64,000 nucleotides of DNA from Erodium maritimum (taxonomy: Eukaryota; Streptophyta; Magnoliopsida; Geraniales; Geraniaceae), in the NCBI GenBank assembly GCA_963921825.1, contig OY997588.1, forward strand, positions 53,762,803-53,826,802, read 5' to 3'. The notes under the pieces were generated by a model. The model saw only the letters and a list, made by a program, of their open reading frames with translations. It did no database searches and had not been told where the DNA came from. Both the position numbers and the translations under genes were made by a program. Shown piece by piece: positions 19,620-31,664 of the stretch. Numbering within the stretch: position 1 is the first letter of the stretch; each line of letters opens with the position of its first letter.

Positions 19620-21307
19620 TGTTAGTCTTAGTGCCCGTAGTTCAATCCTAAATGTCCAAATGTATATATCATCGTTATCAATAAAATTAAAGCGGCTTTA
19701 TATTACTTATGTGTTGGAGTAATATATCGATGTGTGCTCTGATCTATGCCCACCATGCGAATAGAACCATAGATCGAGATAGATCACACTCGATGGGTCC
19801 CTAGTCAACAAAGCTTCACTAGAAGCGACTAGTATGAAAGATGGCTCTTTATGGCATACGTTCTGTTAGTCATTGGAATGGGATTCCGGAGTCTGATCAT
19901 AGATATCATGTGGGACATGATATTGGACGACCCGCCCTGAATATGTGCCATAGATTAAGTCATGAACATATTCAGTGTTGTAGCTTGTCATGTATCCTTA
20001 GACCAAGGAGTCTTTGTGATCGCTATGTAGTCAACAACTGAGTTTGACCTGAGCCTAACGTTGTCCGTAACAGGGCTTCCATAACGGCCAGGATTGGCTT
20101 GGGGACGGGCTACATGAGTGACAAGAAAGACGGCTAAGGGATTTATCCCTCATACTAAGGTATGGGAAAGATATCGGTTCTCGGCCACTTGATCGAGAGT
20201 GACTGGAAGAATAGCATGGCCATGCACATGATACTGGGTATCATATCTTCAGTCATCTCACATATCAAGGAACGGTGATTGAGAATAATAAGGATGACGG
20301 CTCTATGCCTTATCTCAATCAGGATATCGGAGATAAAAGGATAATGACAGGGACGACGGAAAGGTTAGAATCGACAGGGTCGATTCGTTATGTAGTGTCA
20401 GGCAATACTAAAGTCTCGTTAGTTGCCACTTAAATAGGATCAAGTAAAATGGGATTTTACGTTGATCTATTGACATGCATAAACCTAAGGGTCACACCGG
20501 AGGATGAAACTCATTGACACATTTATGGAGAATGGCCAAAAGGGAGTTGTCTCGGGACATGACCAAAACTGGGTTTTGGGTCATGTGCCCGTACGTGAAT
20601 AGGACTTTACGGATCGAGACAAGGCTTGGAGTCTTGGGATTGATCGCGTCGGATAATGTTGGACATTTCCGGTATGGAAGGCTTGGAGGCGATGAGCGAA
20701 TCACGGGACCTCGTTAGAAATGGCCACGGGCCATGTTCCAAGAGGCCCATGAAAGGCCCATGCAACCAAGGCCCATAGAACTAATTAATCAAGTCTTGAT
20801 TAATTAGTACTAAGTAAGCAAGACAAGGATTAAGGTGTTGGTGATTCACCACCTAACCCAATCTTGTCTTGCCATACTTTGTCCTATTTACACCTTACTT
20901 GACACCATACTTGTCCCATGCCTTTAGTTGGACAAGTATGGGTTTTGTTATGTTTAAGTCATCTTTTTTCAACATAACAAACACAAGACAAGAATAGGAA
21001 ACACATTTTCTCTCCCTCTTCCATGGCCATTTCGGGTTTGGCTAGTTTCCTCCTCCATTTTTGTGTTCTTGAGTCCTCAAAGAGAAGAACTACGTGGCTT
21101 TGATTCCCATGTGGATACGTAGGCGTCTTGGAGACTCAAGCCAATCATTCGTTAACCGGTGTTCTTGTTTTGGTAAGAACTAGTGCTGAATTTTTCTCTT
21201 GTTAATCCATTCTTTGTTAGTTGTTTCATGGTTCTAATTGTCTCTTGGTTTTCATTGATTTTCCGCTGCGAGTTGGTTCATCTCCAACCTTACCTCGAGA
21301 CCCAACA
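19620..21307 (+). repeat. Copia 5' LTR
   Basis: 1688 bp, TG...CA, followed one base later by the primer-binding site. Related LTR copies lie at 26391-28078 (partner), 32179-34027 (diverged solo) and 62704-63391 (truncated). A 66-codon frame at 19841-20041 is retained in all copies but changes mostly at amino-acid-altering sites, so I do not call it a gene. Confidence 0.95.
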
Positions 21308-21308
21308 G

Positions 21309-21320
21309 TGGTATCAGAGC
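21309..21320 (+). other. Copia primer-binding site (tRNA-Met)
   Basis: tggtatcagagc is the exact complement of the plant initiator tRNA-Met 3' end. Confidence 0.92.
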
Positions 21321-22863
21321 CGTGCTACCTTCGGGATTCACAAGACGGTGTTCAAAGTTTCGGTTTTGCTTGAAAGTTTCGTTTTTGGCATGTTGTTTTG
21401 CTAAATTGTTTGATAACATGTTTTAAATTCTTGTTTATGGATTTAATGCATGTAAAATGAATTTTTGAAAATTATTTCAAATCTGGAAATTTTGAAAAAA
21501 GTTTGATTTTTCGGGTCTCGGGAGCGGGACTCTCGGGGAGCCGAAACCGAGACCGAACGGGGCTCCGTTGGACGGAGCTAGGCCAAGCATGACCATTGGA
21601 TGGTTGATATGCCAAGGCTAAACCGTTTTGTTAGTTATGACGAGTTTGGAACCGTCATGACGAACTCGAAGATCAAATGTTCAAAAGTTTCATTTTTGAA
21701 CGGTTTCGATAAACCGAGCATCAAAAAATTTCGAAACTTGGCTATTAATTAAAACCGGAAAATCACATGATGTTTGATAACATTCTTGTTTGATAACACG
21801 ATGTGTGATGTGATGTTGGCATGGTGTACATAATAGCCCCGAGCTCAATTTAATTATTTATCGCTTTTCACGGCCTGCGAGCCGTTAGTGTTAGCGTGTA
21901 ATTATTCTTTCAAGGTGTGGTCGTCGAACCACTTGTTTGTAATATTTATTTATTCCCGACCTGCGAGTCGTGTATTAAATTGTAATATTTTACTCAAGAC
22001 GAAGAAAGGGCGAAAAGGTCATTTGGTGGCTTTTCGGGTGTTGGCATCGGCTTGGAGTCGGTGGAGCTCAAGAAGCTAGTGGGAGTTAGTTTAGGGGGCT
22101 ATTATGTGCATATTTATCGCTTTATGCTTGGTTTAGTTTATGCATGATTAATTCTATGTGTTTTAGAATTGCATGCTTAACTTTATTTACCGAGCATATC
22201 ACCTCACATGCAAAGATAAAATTGGAATTTTAATCCTTGTGTGTGAGCCCTTTGAATCGTCATTACATTGGATGTAGTTGACGGGTTCGAAGGAAGAATT
22301 ACATTGGATGTAATTTGAGGCATCATTGCATTTGGAATGTAGTTGATGTGCTCATCGCATCTAGGATGTGTCAAAGTTTTAAACACAACCGGACAAGTAA
22401 AAACAGGTCATGTCCGATACCTCCCAATTATCAACACCTTACTACCTCCCCGTCCTATGGGTGTCGTGCGCATTAGCGGAGCATCCATGGGAAAGCGGGG
22501 TAGTAGGTTTGGACGACATATGTGGGTGTCGTGCGCATTAGCGGAGCACCTACATAGTGACGAGCCATAGTTGAAAATTGGTGGACCCGACTACGATTCT
22601 TAGCCTGAGGTTGAGCTAGGGTAACAGATAGGGTAAGTCGTGTACATAAGTACATACCCTAGCCAGGAGTCACATTGGATGTGATTGGATGGATTCCTAC
22701 CTACATAGCTCGATTAAGTGGTGAGCATTAGTTCAGCTTAATCGAGTGAATCAAGGATCTTGGTTTCAAATTCTAAAGGTTTAGAATTGATTGTTGGTGT
22801 TTAAGCTTGATCTTCATAAAATTTATTCAGTTTACTGATTGAATTTTATCTGTTGTAGATCAA

Positions 22864-23230
22864 ATGGCAAATTCAGTGAACATTAATAGTTTGTCATTAA
22901 AAACCATTCTTGACAGGGTCAAGCTAAATGGGACAAACTATTTGGACTGGTACAGAATTTTGAGGATAGTCCTCAAGTCTGAACGCAAAGAATATGTCCT
23001 TGACAAGGCTGTCTCTAAGACCATATCAGAGTTACATGAAGTGTCATTAACTGCTGAGAAGAATATCTCAGGGATCTGGGATCCAAGGATATTCTGATGG
23101 TCAACAAGGGAATTGGAAGTGGCAAGGGCTGGGCCCATGCGCACTTGGCAGGAAAGATGATACACCTGAGAATGTCTGCTTCTACTGCCAACAGCCTGGT
23201 CATTGGAACCGGGATTACAGGAAGTTCACG
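22864..23230 (+). pseudogene. Copia gag remnant with mutated zinc knuckle
   Basis: ATG 22864 opens MANSVNINSLSLKTILDRVK and then LNGTNYLDWYR, the classic N-terminus of a Tork-lineage Gag. The frame stops at 23095. Only about 25 codons later, in another frame, comes ENVCFYCQQPGHWNRDY, the CCHC knuckle with its last cysteine replaced by tyrosine. Gag of this family is usually several hundred residues, so most of its middle is deleted. The knuckle should bind genomic RNA and the protein should form the particle; neither is possible here. Confidence 0.85.
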
Positions 23231-23232
23231 GC

Positions 23233-23370
23233 TGATCTGAAGAAGGGCAGTGGGACTGCGCCTTCATCAAATAGCCTGGATGATCTGAAGAAGGGCAGTA
23301 GGACTGCGCCTTCATCAGGAAACCTGGATGATCTAAGGAAGGGCGGTGGGACCGTGCCTTCATTCGGTAT
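23233..23370 (+). repeat. 48-bp repeat, three copies, after the zinc knuckle
   Basis: gatctgaagaagggcagt and gcgccttcatca recur three times at a 48-bp spacing, giving a 16-residue DLKKGSGTAPSS-type repeat between nucleocapsid and protease. The length is a multiple of three, so the repeat keeps the frame. Confidence 0.85.
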
Positions 23371-24281
23371 TAACTCTATAGAGCTACATCTCTCTACTTC
23401 CAAAGATTCATGGGTATTAGATACCATGACTGAATCTCACACATGCACTAATATATGGTGGCTGAAAGTAGGAGAGATTTGGAAAGCACGAAATGGACCT
23501 CAGAGTTGTGGCAACTGCTGTAGGATCCATGAGTCTTGCTTTGCCAAGAGGCCTTGTCTTAGTATTATATAATGTATATTGCATAGCTACTTTTAGTAGG
23601 AATATTATATCTGTATCCGTGTTTGACAAGGAAGGATATAATGTTAATATTGGAAATGGAGTTTTCAATGTTCTATGCAATGATATGTTTTATACCAGTA
23701 CTGACATGGTTGGAGGATTGTACATATTAGATATGGGTAACAATGCCTCAAGTTCTATATATTCCGTTAATACCAAGAGGTCTAAATCCAACGATTTAAA
23801 CCTAACTCTGTTATGGTACTGTCATTTGGGTCGCATAAACAAGAAGCGCCTATCAGCACTTCAGAAGTGCGGGCTTTCAGGTTCATTCGAATTCCATTCG
23901 ATCGATAGGTGCAAGGTTTGTTTGATGGGCAAAATGACTAAAGTGCCCTTTATCGATCTCGATGAAAGGGCGGGTGAATTATTGGGGCTGATACACTCGA
24001 ATGTGTGTAGACCAATAAGTTCACTTGCCAGGAGGGGTTTTAGCTACTTTATCACATTTACTGATGATTACAGTAAATATGGTTATGTCTATTCGGTGAG
24101 ACATAAGTCTGAAGCTTTTGATAAATTCAAAGAGTTTAAGACTATAGTAGAAAACCAGCTCGACAAAGGTATTAAGGCACTTCGATTGGATCGAGGTGGA
24201 AAATACTTGACCACAGAGTTATTAGATCATCTAAAAGAGAATGGGATCCTTTTGGAATGGAATCCTCCTAGGTCACTGTAG
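23370..24281 (+). pseudogene. Copia protease remnant and integrase, catalytic sites altered
   Basis: SWVLDTMTESHTC at about 23408 is the protease active-site region with the glycine of the D-T-G triad changed to methionine. After a frame change, 23493-24281 is open for 262 codons. It shows the GAG-pre-integrase signature LLWYCHLGRINKKRLSALQK, the cysteine pair CKVCLMGKMTK, then the core: IHSNV (first catalytic D now N), TDDYSKYGYVY (present), and LRLDRGGKYL, where the residue normally glutamate is lysine. The downstream catalytic region ends at a stop after WNPPRSL. The long frame shows the decay is partly by missense change. Confidence 0.9.
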
Positions 24282-24816
24282 TTGAAAGGTGTAGCCAAAC
24301 GGAGAAATCGGACATTGTTAGACAATGGTCTGTTCCATGATTAGTTGGACTGATCTCCCAATCTCTTTTAGGGGTTTTGCTCTAGAGACGACCGCATTCA
24401 TAGTGAATCGGGCTTCGACGAATGGTGTGGAAGGGACACCATTTTAAAAATGGTACGGGATGATGCCCGCTTTGTCCTTCCTAAAGATTTGTGGTTACGA
24501 GGCTTATGTGAAACATTTGGTTTCGACTAAGCTGAACCAAGATCTGAGATATGCACCTTCGTGTGGTATCCCAAAGCAACAAGGGGATACTACTTCTACA
24601 ATCCCAGTGAGAACATGGTGTTCGTTGCATGGGGCGGGGTCTTTATGGAAAAGGAGTTTTGTTTCCAAAGACGTCATTGGGAGGACTGTGCATCTCGAAG
24701 AAATTCAGGATGGTACAGATCCGTCTAAACCAATTGGCAACCCAGTAGAAAGGAGCCAGAGATTGTCGTAGAGTAAGAACCAATTCCTGTTACAATTCCG
24801 GAAGGTCCAAGGCGAT

Positions 24817-25723
24817 TTGAAAGGATCAATCTTCCACCTCCAAGATATGGTATCCGGAGGTGACAATGAAGTCATGGTGGATCACGATGATCCAGCCACC
24901 TTTCAGGAAGTCGTGGATGGGCCCAACTCCGAGTTATGGCTGGGAGCCATAAGGGAGGAAATGCAATCCATGTCGGACAACCGAGTCTGGGAACCGGTTG
25001 ATCCCATCAATGGTGTGAGGACCATAGGATGCAAATGGATCTTCAAGGTGAAGATGGACATGGACGGCAACCCTCTGACCTACAAAGCTCAACTGGTGGC
25101 GAAAGGTTATAGGCAGATCCAATGGATTGACTATGAGGAAACCTTCTCCTTAGTGGCTATGGTCAAAATCGATCCAAATTCTTCTTGACATAACTGCGTA
25201 TCATAATTACGAGATATGGCAAGTGGATGTCAAAACCGCTTTCCTAAATGGAAATTTGACTGAGTACGTTTGTATGTCTCGGCCCAAAGGTTTTGACGAT
25301 CCGAAGAATAAGGGAAAGATTTATAAGTTGTTGAAATCCATTTATGGATTGAAACGAACTTCTCGGAGTTGGATCCTTCGTTTTGATGAAGCTGTAATTG
25401 GATTTGGCTTAATCAAGAACGAGGATGAATCTTGCGTTTATAAGAAGGCTAGTGGGAGCAATATTACCTTTCTGGTTCTCATTGAAAACGACATCCCAAC
25501 CTTGCACGAGACTAAAGCTTGGTTGAGGAAGTGTTTTTCAATAAAGGACTTAGGCGATGCTTCTCATATCTTAAGGATTAAGATATGTAGAGATCGCACC
25601 AAGAGGGTCTTGGATTTAAGTCAGGGAACCTATGTGAACAAGGCATTGAGTAGGTTCTTAATGCTCGATTCAAAGAAAGGACTCTTACCCACTAGTCATG
25701 GCATTCATCTCAGCAAGACTTAG
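24817..25723 (+). pseudogene. Copia reverse transcriptase remnant lacking its active-site box
   Basis: 24817-25188 encodes the RT start (AIREEMQSMSDNRVWEPVD, GCKWIFKVKMD, YKAQLVAKGYRQ, DYEETFSLVAMVK). A frameshift follows, then 25223-25723 continues MDVKTAFLNGNL, IYGLKRTSRSW and SCVYKKASGS. At 25480/25481 the family's YVDD box and adjoining residues are missing: FLVL runs straight into IENDIP, consistent with an in-frame loss of about 21 nt. The thumb and connection follow (KDLGDASHIL, RVLDLSQGTYV). RNA-to-DNA copying is impossible without the aspartate pair. Confidence 0.9.
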
Positions 25724-25959
25724 TGTCCTAAGACACCTGATGAGCTGAAAAGGATGATGAGAATCCTATGCGCCTGGGGGCAGGATCGATCATATATGCC
25801 ATGACATGTATGAGACCAGACGTCTCGTAAGCCTTATGTTGTACCAGTAGACATCATTCTAACCTGGGGGAAAGATGATGCTGAACTAGTCGTCGAAGGA
25901 TGAGTAGACGCTAGTTTTCCAAGACAAATCCAGATGACTTTAGAAGTCAATCAAGATAT

Positions 25960-26235
25960 GTGTTTACGCTGAATGGCAGAGCTTTAGCTGGGAAAGCGTA
26001 AAGCAAGATACCATTGCCGAATCTACGACAGAGGCCAAGTACATGGATGCTGCAGAGGCAGCTAAGGAGGCTATGTGGATTTGGAAATTCATGGCAGGGC
26101 TGGGTGTAATTAAAAACCCATCCAGTCCGGTGAATCCATTTTGCGACAACACAAGGGCCATTGCGCAAGCTAAAAGCCTAGATCGCATAACAAATCCAAA
26201 CATGTACTGCGGCGTATCCACCTCATCAGATAAAT
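25960..26235 (+). pseudogene. Copia RNase H remnant
   Basis: Pieces in two frames give STxEAxY-like TTEAKYMDAAEAAKEAMWI and FCDNTRAIAQAKS, the second and third conserved parts of copia RNase H. Upstream RNase H sequence at 25724-25960 is interrupted by stops. The end of the element follows within 160 bp. Confidence 0.8.
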
Positions 26236-26375
26236 ACTGAACTGAGGTGAAGTGAAGATAACCGATATTGCAACAGATGATAACATAGCCAACCCTTTGA
26301 CTAAGGCAGTGTCACTGCTGAACATGTTAGACATGTAAAGTCGATGGGGACATATTGGAGTTTAGATTGGAACTA

Positions 26376-26390
26376 GGGCAAGTGGGAGAT
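26376..26390 (+). other. Copia polypurine tract
   Basis: gggcaagtgggagat ends exactly at the 3' LTR start. Plus-strand DNA synthesis would begin here. Confidence 0.85.
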
Positions 26391-28078
26391 TGTTAGTCTT
26401 AGTGCCCGTAGTTCAATCCTAAATGTCCAAATGTATATATCATCGTTATCAATAAAATTAAAGCGGCTTTATATTACTTATGTGTTGGAGTAATATATCG
26501 ATGTGTGCTCTGATCTATGCCCACCATGCGAATAGAACCATAGATCGAGATAGATCACACTCGATGGGTCCCTAGTCAACAAAGCTTCACTAGAAGCGAC
26601 TAGTATGAAAGATGGCTCTTTATGGCTTACGTTCTGTTAGTCATTGGAATGGGATTCCGGAGTCTGATCATAGATATCATGTGGGACATGATATTGGACG
26701 ACCCGCCCTGAATATGTGCCATAGATTAAGTCATGAACATATTCAGTGTTGTAGCTTGTCATGTATCCTTAGACCAAGGAGTCTTTGTGATCGCTATGTA
26801 GTCAACAACTGAGTTTGACCTGAGCCTAACGTTGTCCGTAACAGGGCTTCCATAACGGCCAGGATTGGCTTGGGGACGGGCTACATGAGTGACAAGAAAG
26901 ACGGCTAAGGGATTTATCCCTCATACTAAGGTATGGGAAAGATATCGGTTCTCGGCCACTTGATCGAGAGTGACTGGAAGAATAGCATGGCCATGCACAT
27001 GATACTGGGTATCATATCTTCAGTCATCTCACATATCAAGGAACGGTGATTGAGAATAATAAGGATGACGGCTCTATGCCTTATCTCAATCAGGATATCG
27101 GAGATAAAAGGATAATGACAGGGACGACGGAAAGGTTAGAATCGACAGGGTCGATTCGTTATGTAGTGTCAGGCAATACTAAAGTCTCGTTAGTTGCCAC
27201 TTAAATAGGATCAAGTAAAATGGGATTTTACGTTGATCTATTGACATGCATAAACCTAAGGGTCACACCGGAGGATGAAACTCATTGACACATTTATGGA
27301 GAATGGCCAAAAGGGAGTTGTCTCGGGACATGACCAAAACTGGGTTTTGGGTCATGTGCCCGTACGTGAATAGGACTTTACGGATCGAGACAAGGCTTGG
27401 AGTCTTGGGATTGATCGCGTCGGATAATGTTGGACATTTCCGGTATGGAAGGCTTGGAGGCGATGAGCGAATCACGGGACCTCGTTAGAAATGGCCACGG
27501 GCCATGTTCCAAGAGGCCCATGAAAGGCCCATGCAACCAAGGCCCATAGAACTAATTAATCAAGTCTTGATTAATTAGTACTAAGTAAGCAAGACAAGGA
27601 TTAAGGTGTTGGTGATTCACCACCTAACCCAATCTTGTCTTGCCATACTTTGTCCTATTTACACCTTACTTGACACCATACTTGTCCCATGCCTTTAGTT
27701 GGACAAGTATGGGTTTTGTTATGTTTAAGTCATCTTTTTTCAACATAACAAACACAAGACAAGAATAGGAAACACATTTTCTCTCCCTCTTCCATGGCCA
27801 TTTCGGGTTTGGCTAGTTTCCTCCTCCATTTTTGTGTTCTTGAGTCCTCAAAGAGAAGAACTACGTGGCTTTGATTCCCATGTGGATACGTAGGCGTCTT
27901 GGAGACTCAAGCCAATCATTCGTTAACCGGTGTTCTTGTTTTGGTAAGAACTAGTGCTGAATTTTTCTCTTGTTAATCCATTCTTTGTTAGTTGTTTCAT
28001 GGTTCTAATTGTCTCTTGGTTTTCATTGATTTTCCGCTGCGAGTTGGTTCATCTCCAACCTTACCTCGAGACCCAACA
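26391..28078 (+). repeat. Copia 3' LTR
   Basis: 1688 bp, one visible difference from the 5' LTR (t at 26627). It is followed by the target duplication ACCTC at 28079-28083. Confidence 0.95.
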
Positions 28079-28083
28079 ACCTC

Positions 28084-30865
28084 GTCGTCGTCCTCATAAA
28101 CCCGAGCCCTCACCTCCGTCTCACGACCCCGAGCGTCAAACGATCGCGGTCGTCCCCGTCACCATCTCCACCTCCCATCATCTCCTTCTCTCGGTCCCGA
28201 GCTTTGCCATCCTCTCACCGGTTCCGGCCGCGTCCGACCTCTCCCTCCCCGTCTAGTCCACGCCACCACTTCCCTTCGTCTCCGACCTCTCTCTCCCCTC
28301 CGACCACCGCAAGTCAGGCTGTGCCGCTCCAGAACCTCCGAGTTCGTCGGCGAATCGCCAGATCTGGGACGGACCCGTCGTGTCCGTCCAGATCCAAAGC
28401 GAGAGTGAGCACGCCGTGCTCCGCCACCTCCACGGCTGCAAACCCGACGCCTCCCGTCGTCCTTTTCCTACGGTGAGGCCCCGGCCGGCGCCGCCCTCGC
28501 TGGCGGCCGGTCGGTTCGAAACCCGAACCTTTTCCCGTTCTTCTTTCCTTTTCGCGAACTCTCTTTGGATCTGGTCATATTTGGAACAATAATGTTGGAT
28601 CAGGACTGGAATCGTTGAACTGTAAAAGAAAATCTTTGGATCGAGTTTGGTTGGATCAAAATCAAGGTTTTTTTGTTTGGAAAGAAAAGATTTGTAAAAC
28701 GAAAAATCAGTTTTAAGGAAAAAGGATTTAAAATAAAAAAGGAATTAAAATCAATTTGGTTTTGATAACGGTTTTGAATCGAGGAGTTTTGAGAAACAAA
28801 TTTGTTAGGAAAATGAACTAAAACGACTTTGGTTTTAAAAAGGAATTGAAAAGAACAATCAGATTTGATTTAAAATGGACCTTGAACTGTTGAGCGTGGA
28901 ATTAATAATCGGGCTGTTGAAACGGACTTAAGATGGGTTTAACAACGGAACGCGGAATCGGTGCCTCGGGAACCGTGTCTCGAAATCCATGCACCGGGTT
29001 TTGTGCTCGAGTCTCGAGTACTCGAACCCGATTCGTCGTAACCCCGCTTTTAGCCCGTCCGAGTTTAAAAGACAACTATCGGTTTTAATTTGGACAAATC
29101 GTAACCACTAATTTAACATCGGTACCGTTTTAATTTGTGGCTTTCATGTTAAATTAGAGTTCCGGCTTCGATCGAAGAGGAGACCGGAGTCAGACCTAGA
29201 CGCGGACTTCGCCTTAGAAGACGGTGTTGGCCCGCGCGTCCGCAGCTAGGAGAGGCTACTGTGGTATCATCTTGAGGTAGGGAAAAGTAGCCGGATCTCG
29301 GCCCTGACTAGGGAAAGTTAACAGTAGAATTGCATGTGACACCGAGGTGTCGTGGGTTGAGTAGGTTATCGAATATTAGAAAAGCATTATATGGGAACGT
29401 AGCAATTATTAGAAAAGCATGTGACACTTAGTAGTGTCGTAGGAGCAGTAAACTTAGCGAGATTAGAATTACTGGAGGCATATGACCATGCCCGGAGGTT
29501 GATTGTGAACTTATCGATATTAGGAGTATTGGAGGCATATGACCATGCCCGGAGGTTGATTGAGAAACTATTGATATTAGGACTGTTGGAGGCATTGGTT
29601 ATGCCGGAGGTTGATTGTGTATTGTTGATGTTTTTGGGTGGCCATGAGAGCCCGCATTTTATTATTTGGTGTTTTGGGTGGTCATGAGTGCCCTGGGGTT
29701 GTTGAACCCGTGTCGGTACCTTTGGTGTTTTGGGAGGCCATGAGTGCCCGTGGGGTTGTTGAACCCATGTCTGTACCTTTGGTGTTTTGGGAGGCCATGA
29801 GTGCCCGTGGGGTTGTTGAACCCGTGTCCTGATTGGCGGTGTGTCTTGGGAGGCCGTGAGTGCCGTAGGGTTGTTGAGCTCGTGAGTTACTGTTTGTGTG
29901 TCTTGGGAGGCCGTGAGTGCCCGTGGGGTTGTTGAGTCCGTGTTTTACTATTGGTGTCTTGGGTGGCCATGAGTGCCTGTGGGGTGTTGATTTTGTGTTG
30001 TTGCTGTTGGTTGAACCTTGCTTGTGATTGTGATTGGTTACTTGATACTGGTGGAGGTTATGTGGTGTAGCTAACCTCCCGACTGGGATCGTGAGAAGCG
30101 GAGAGGTTGTGGGCTAGCTCTCCGACTGGGATCGGGGGAAGGACGCGCAGGTGTGGCTAACCACCCGACTGGGATCGGGTGAAGCGGAGAGGTTGTGGGT
30201 TAGCCTCCCAACTGGGATCGAGAGAATTTGCGCGACAGGTCGACCGCCTGGCCCGACTGGGATCGGAAAGGGTGAGAGACAGAGATGGTTACTGAGCAGT
30301 TGGTATGCGATACTTTGTGATCTTGTTTGGTGTGCGATCCTTTGTGATCTTGGGTGTTGCGTGGTTGTCTGTCGTGTCCTTGGAGGAGGTCGTCGATTGT
30401 TGTGTCGGATCTACTTTATGTGTCAGAGTGTTGAGTTGGTTAAGGAAGGTAACAGTGGGTGTGTGTTCAGTCGGAGTACTTGGGTTGGGGATAGTGTCCC
30501 CCGGTGTTGAGTTTGTTGTTGGTGTTACAGGCATTGTCAGCTAATTATGCCGTAGGCAGTCTGTTATCCGTGGTGGTGAGCGAACGCTCACCCCTAGCTG
30601 CTTTTCCTACAGGTACCGGTCACGGGTTGGACTATGTGAGCTTCTGAAGCTTGAAGAGGTAGGAGCGGGATTCTGGGTTTAATTGAGTCTAGTGACGGAT
30701 ACCATACTTTTGTCCACTTGTTGGGACGTGTTTTAAGTTGTAAATATTATTATTTTGTTGAATTAAACTGGTGGTTTAAGGTGTTTTAATGGAAAAGGTT
30801 TCAAAGTGTTATTTATTTTAAACGTTCGCGTCCCGAGTTCGGTTCGCTGAAATTGGGGCGTGACA
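28084..30865 (+). mobile_element. Type A gypsy LTR, downstream part
   Basis: It continues the LTR begun at 19159 after the copia insertion: gtcgtcgtcctcataaaccc follows as at 12837. It contains the GC-rich leader, minisatellite (29630-29990), hairpin (30575-30592) and ends GGGGCGTGACA. The proline-rich frame at 28204-28476 mirrors 12957-13229 but lies in the LTR leader. Confidence 0.92.
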
Positions 30866-31657
30866 CTGGAAAAGCGCGTGAGTGAGAGAGGTTACTGAGA
30901 CAGGTTGATCGCCTGGCCCGAATTTGTGTCGGGGAAGCGCGTGAGTGAGAGAGGTTACTGAGACAGGTCGACCGCCTGGCCTGACCGGGACTGGAAAAGC
31001 GCGTGAGTGAGAGAGGCTACTGAGACAGGTCGACCGCCTGGCCTGACCGGGACTGGCAAAGCGCGTGCGTGAGAGAGGTTACTGAGCAGCTGGAGTGCGA
31101 TTCTTTGTGATCTTGTTTGGTGTGCGATCCTTTGTGATCTTGGGTGTTGCGTGGTGGTCTGTCGTGTCTTTGGAGGGTGTCGTCGATCGTTGTGTCGGGT
31201 CTACTTTACGTGTCCAAGTGTTGAGTCGGTTGAGGAAAGTATATGTGTGTGTGTGTCAGTCGGGTTACTTGAGTTTGGGGATAGTGATCCCCGGTGTTGA
31301 GTTGGTTGTTGGTGTTACCGGCATTGTCTGCTAAGTATGCCGTAGTCAGTCTGTTATCCGTGGTGGTGAGCGAACGCTCACCCCTAGCTGCTTTTCCTAC
31401 AGGTACCGGTCGCAGGTTGGACTAGGTGAGCTTCTGAAGCTTGAAGAGCTAGGAGCAGGATTCTTGGTTTACTTTTGAGTCTAGCGACGTATTACCTTGC
31501 TTTTTGTCCATTTGTTGGGACGTGCTTTTAAGTTGTAAATGATTATTTTGATGAACAACCGGTGATTTTAAAGTGATTTATGTAAAAGGCTTCAAAATAT
31601 TTTATTGTTTTCAACGTTCGCGTCCTGAGTTCGGTTTACTGAAATTGGGGCATGACA
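30866..31657 (+). mobile_element. Downstream half of a type B-like LTR (fragment)
   Basis: It has three to four copies of a 62-bp unit (gcgcgtgagtgagagaggtt, actgagacaggtcgaccgcc) like 56740-56830. It then follows the shared LTR tail with the hairpin at 31375-31392, ending ggggcatgaca. It abuts the end of the type A LTR directly. With the type B start at 12058-12277 it may be the two halves of one LTR into which the type A element inserted; that is inference. Confidence 0.8.
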
Positions 31658-31664
31658 CTGTCAT

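Larger units (their letters stand above)
19620..28078 (+). mobile_element. Ty1/copia element, Angela/Tork-like, 8459 bp, young LTRs, decayed coding region
   Basis: Two 1688-bp LTRs (19620-21307, 26391-28078) begin TGTTAGTCTTAG and end ACCCAACA. They differ at one position that I could find (19856 a versus 26627 t). The 5-bp duplication ACCTC flanks the element (19615-19619, 28079-28083). A primer-binding site follows the first LTR and a purine tract precedes the second. Total and LTR lengths fit the Angela group of the Tork lineage. The order gag, protease, integrase, reverse transcriptase, RNase H is that of copia. All coding parts carry lesions, so this copy must have moved with proteins made elsewhere. 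Confidence 0.95.

Noticed and set aside
19841..20041. 66-codon open frame in the copia LTR, also at 26612, 32400 and 62925
   Set aside because: It stays open in all four copies, but differences between copies are mostly amino-acid-changing and the position lies in the upstream part of the LTR. Conservation is explained by copy relatedness.
22204..22655. Short minus-strand frames in the copia leader
   Set aside because: They lie in the untranslated region between the primer-binding site and gag and match nothing.
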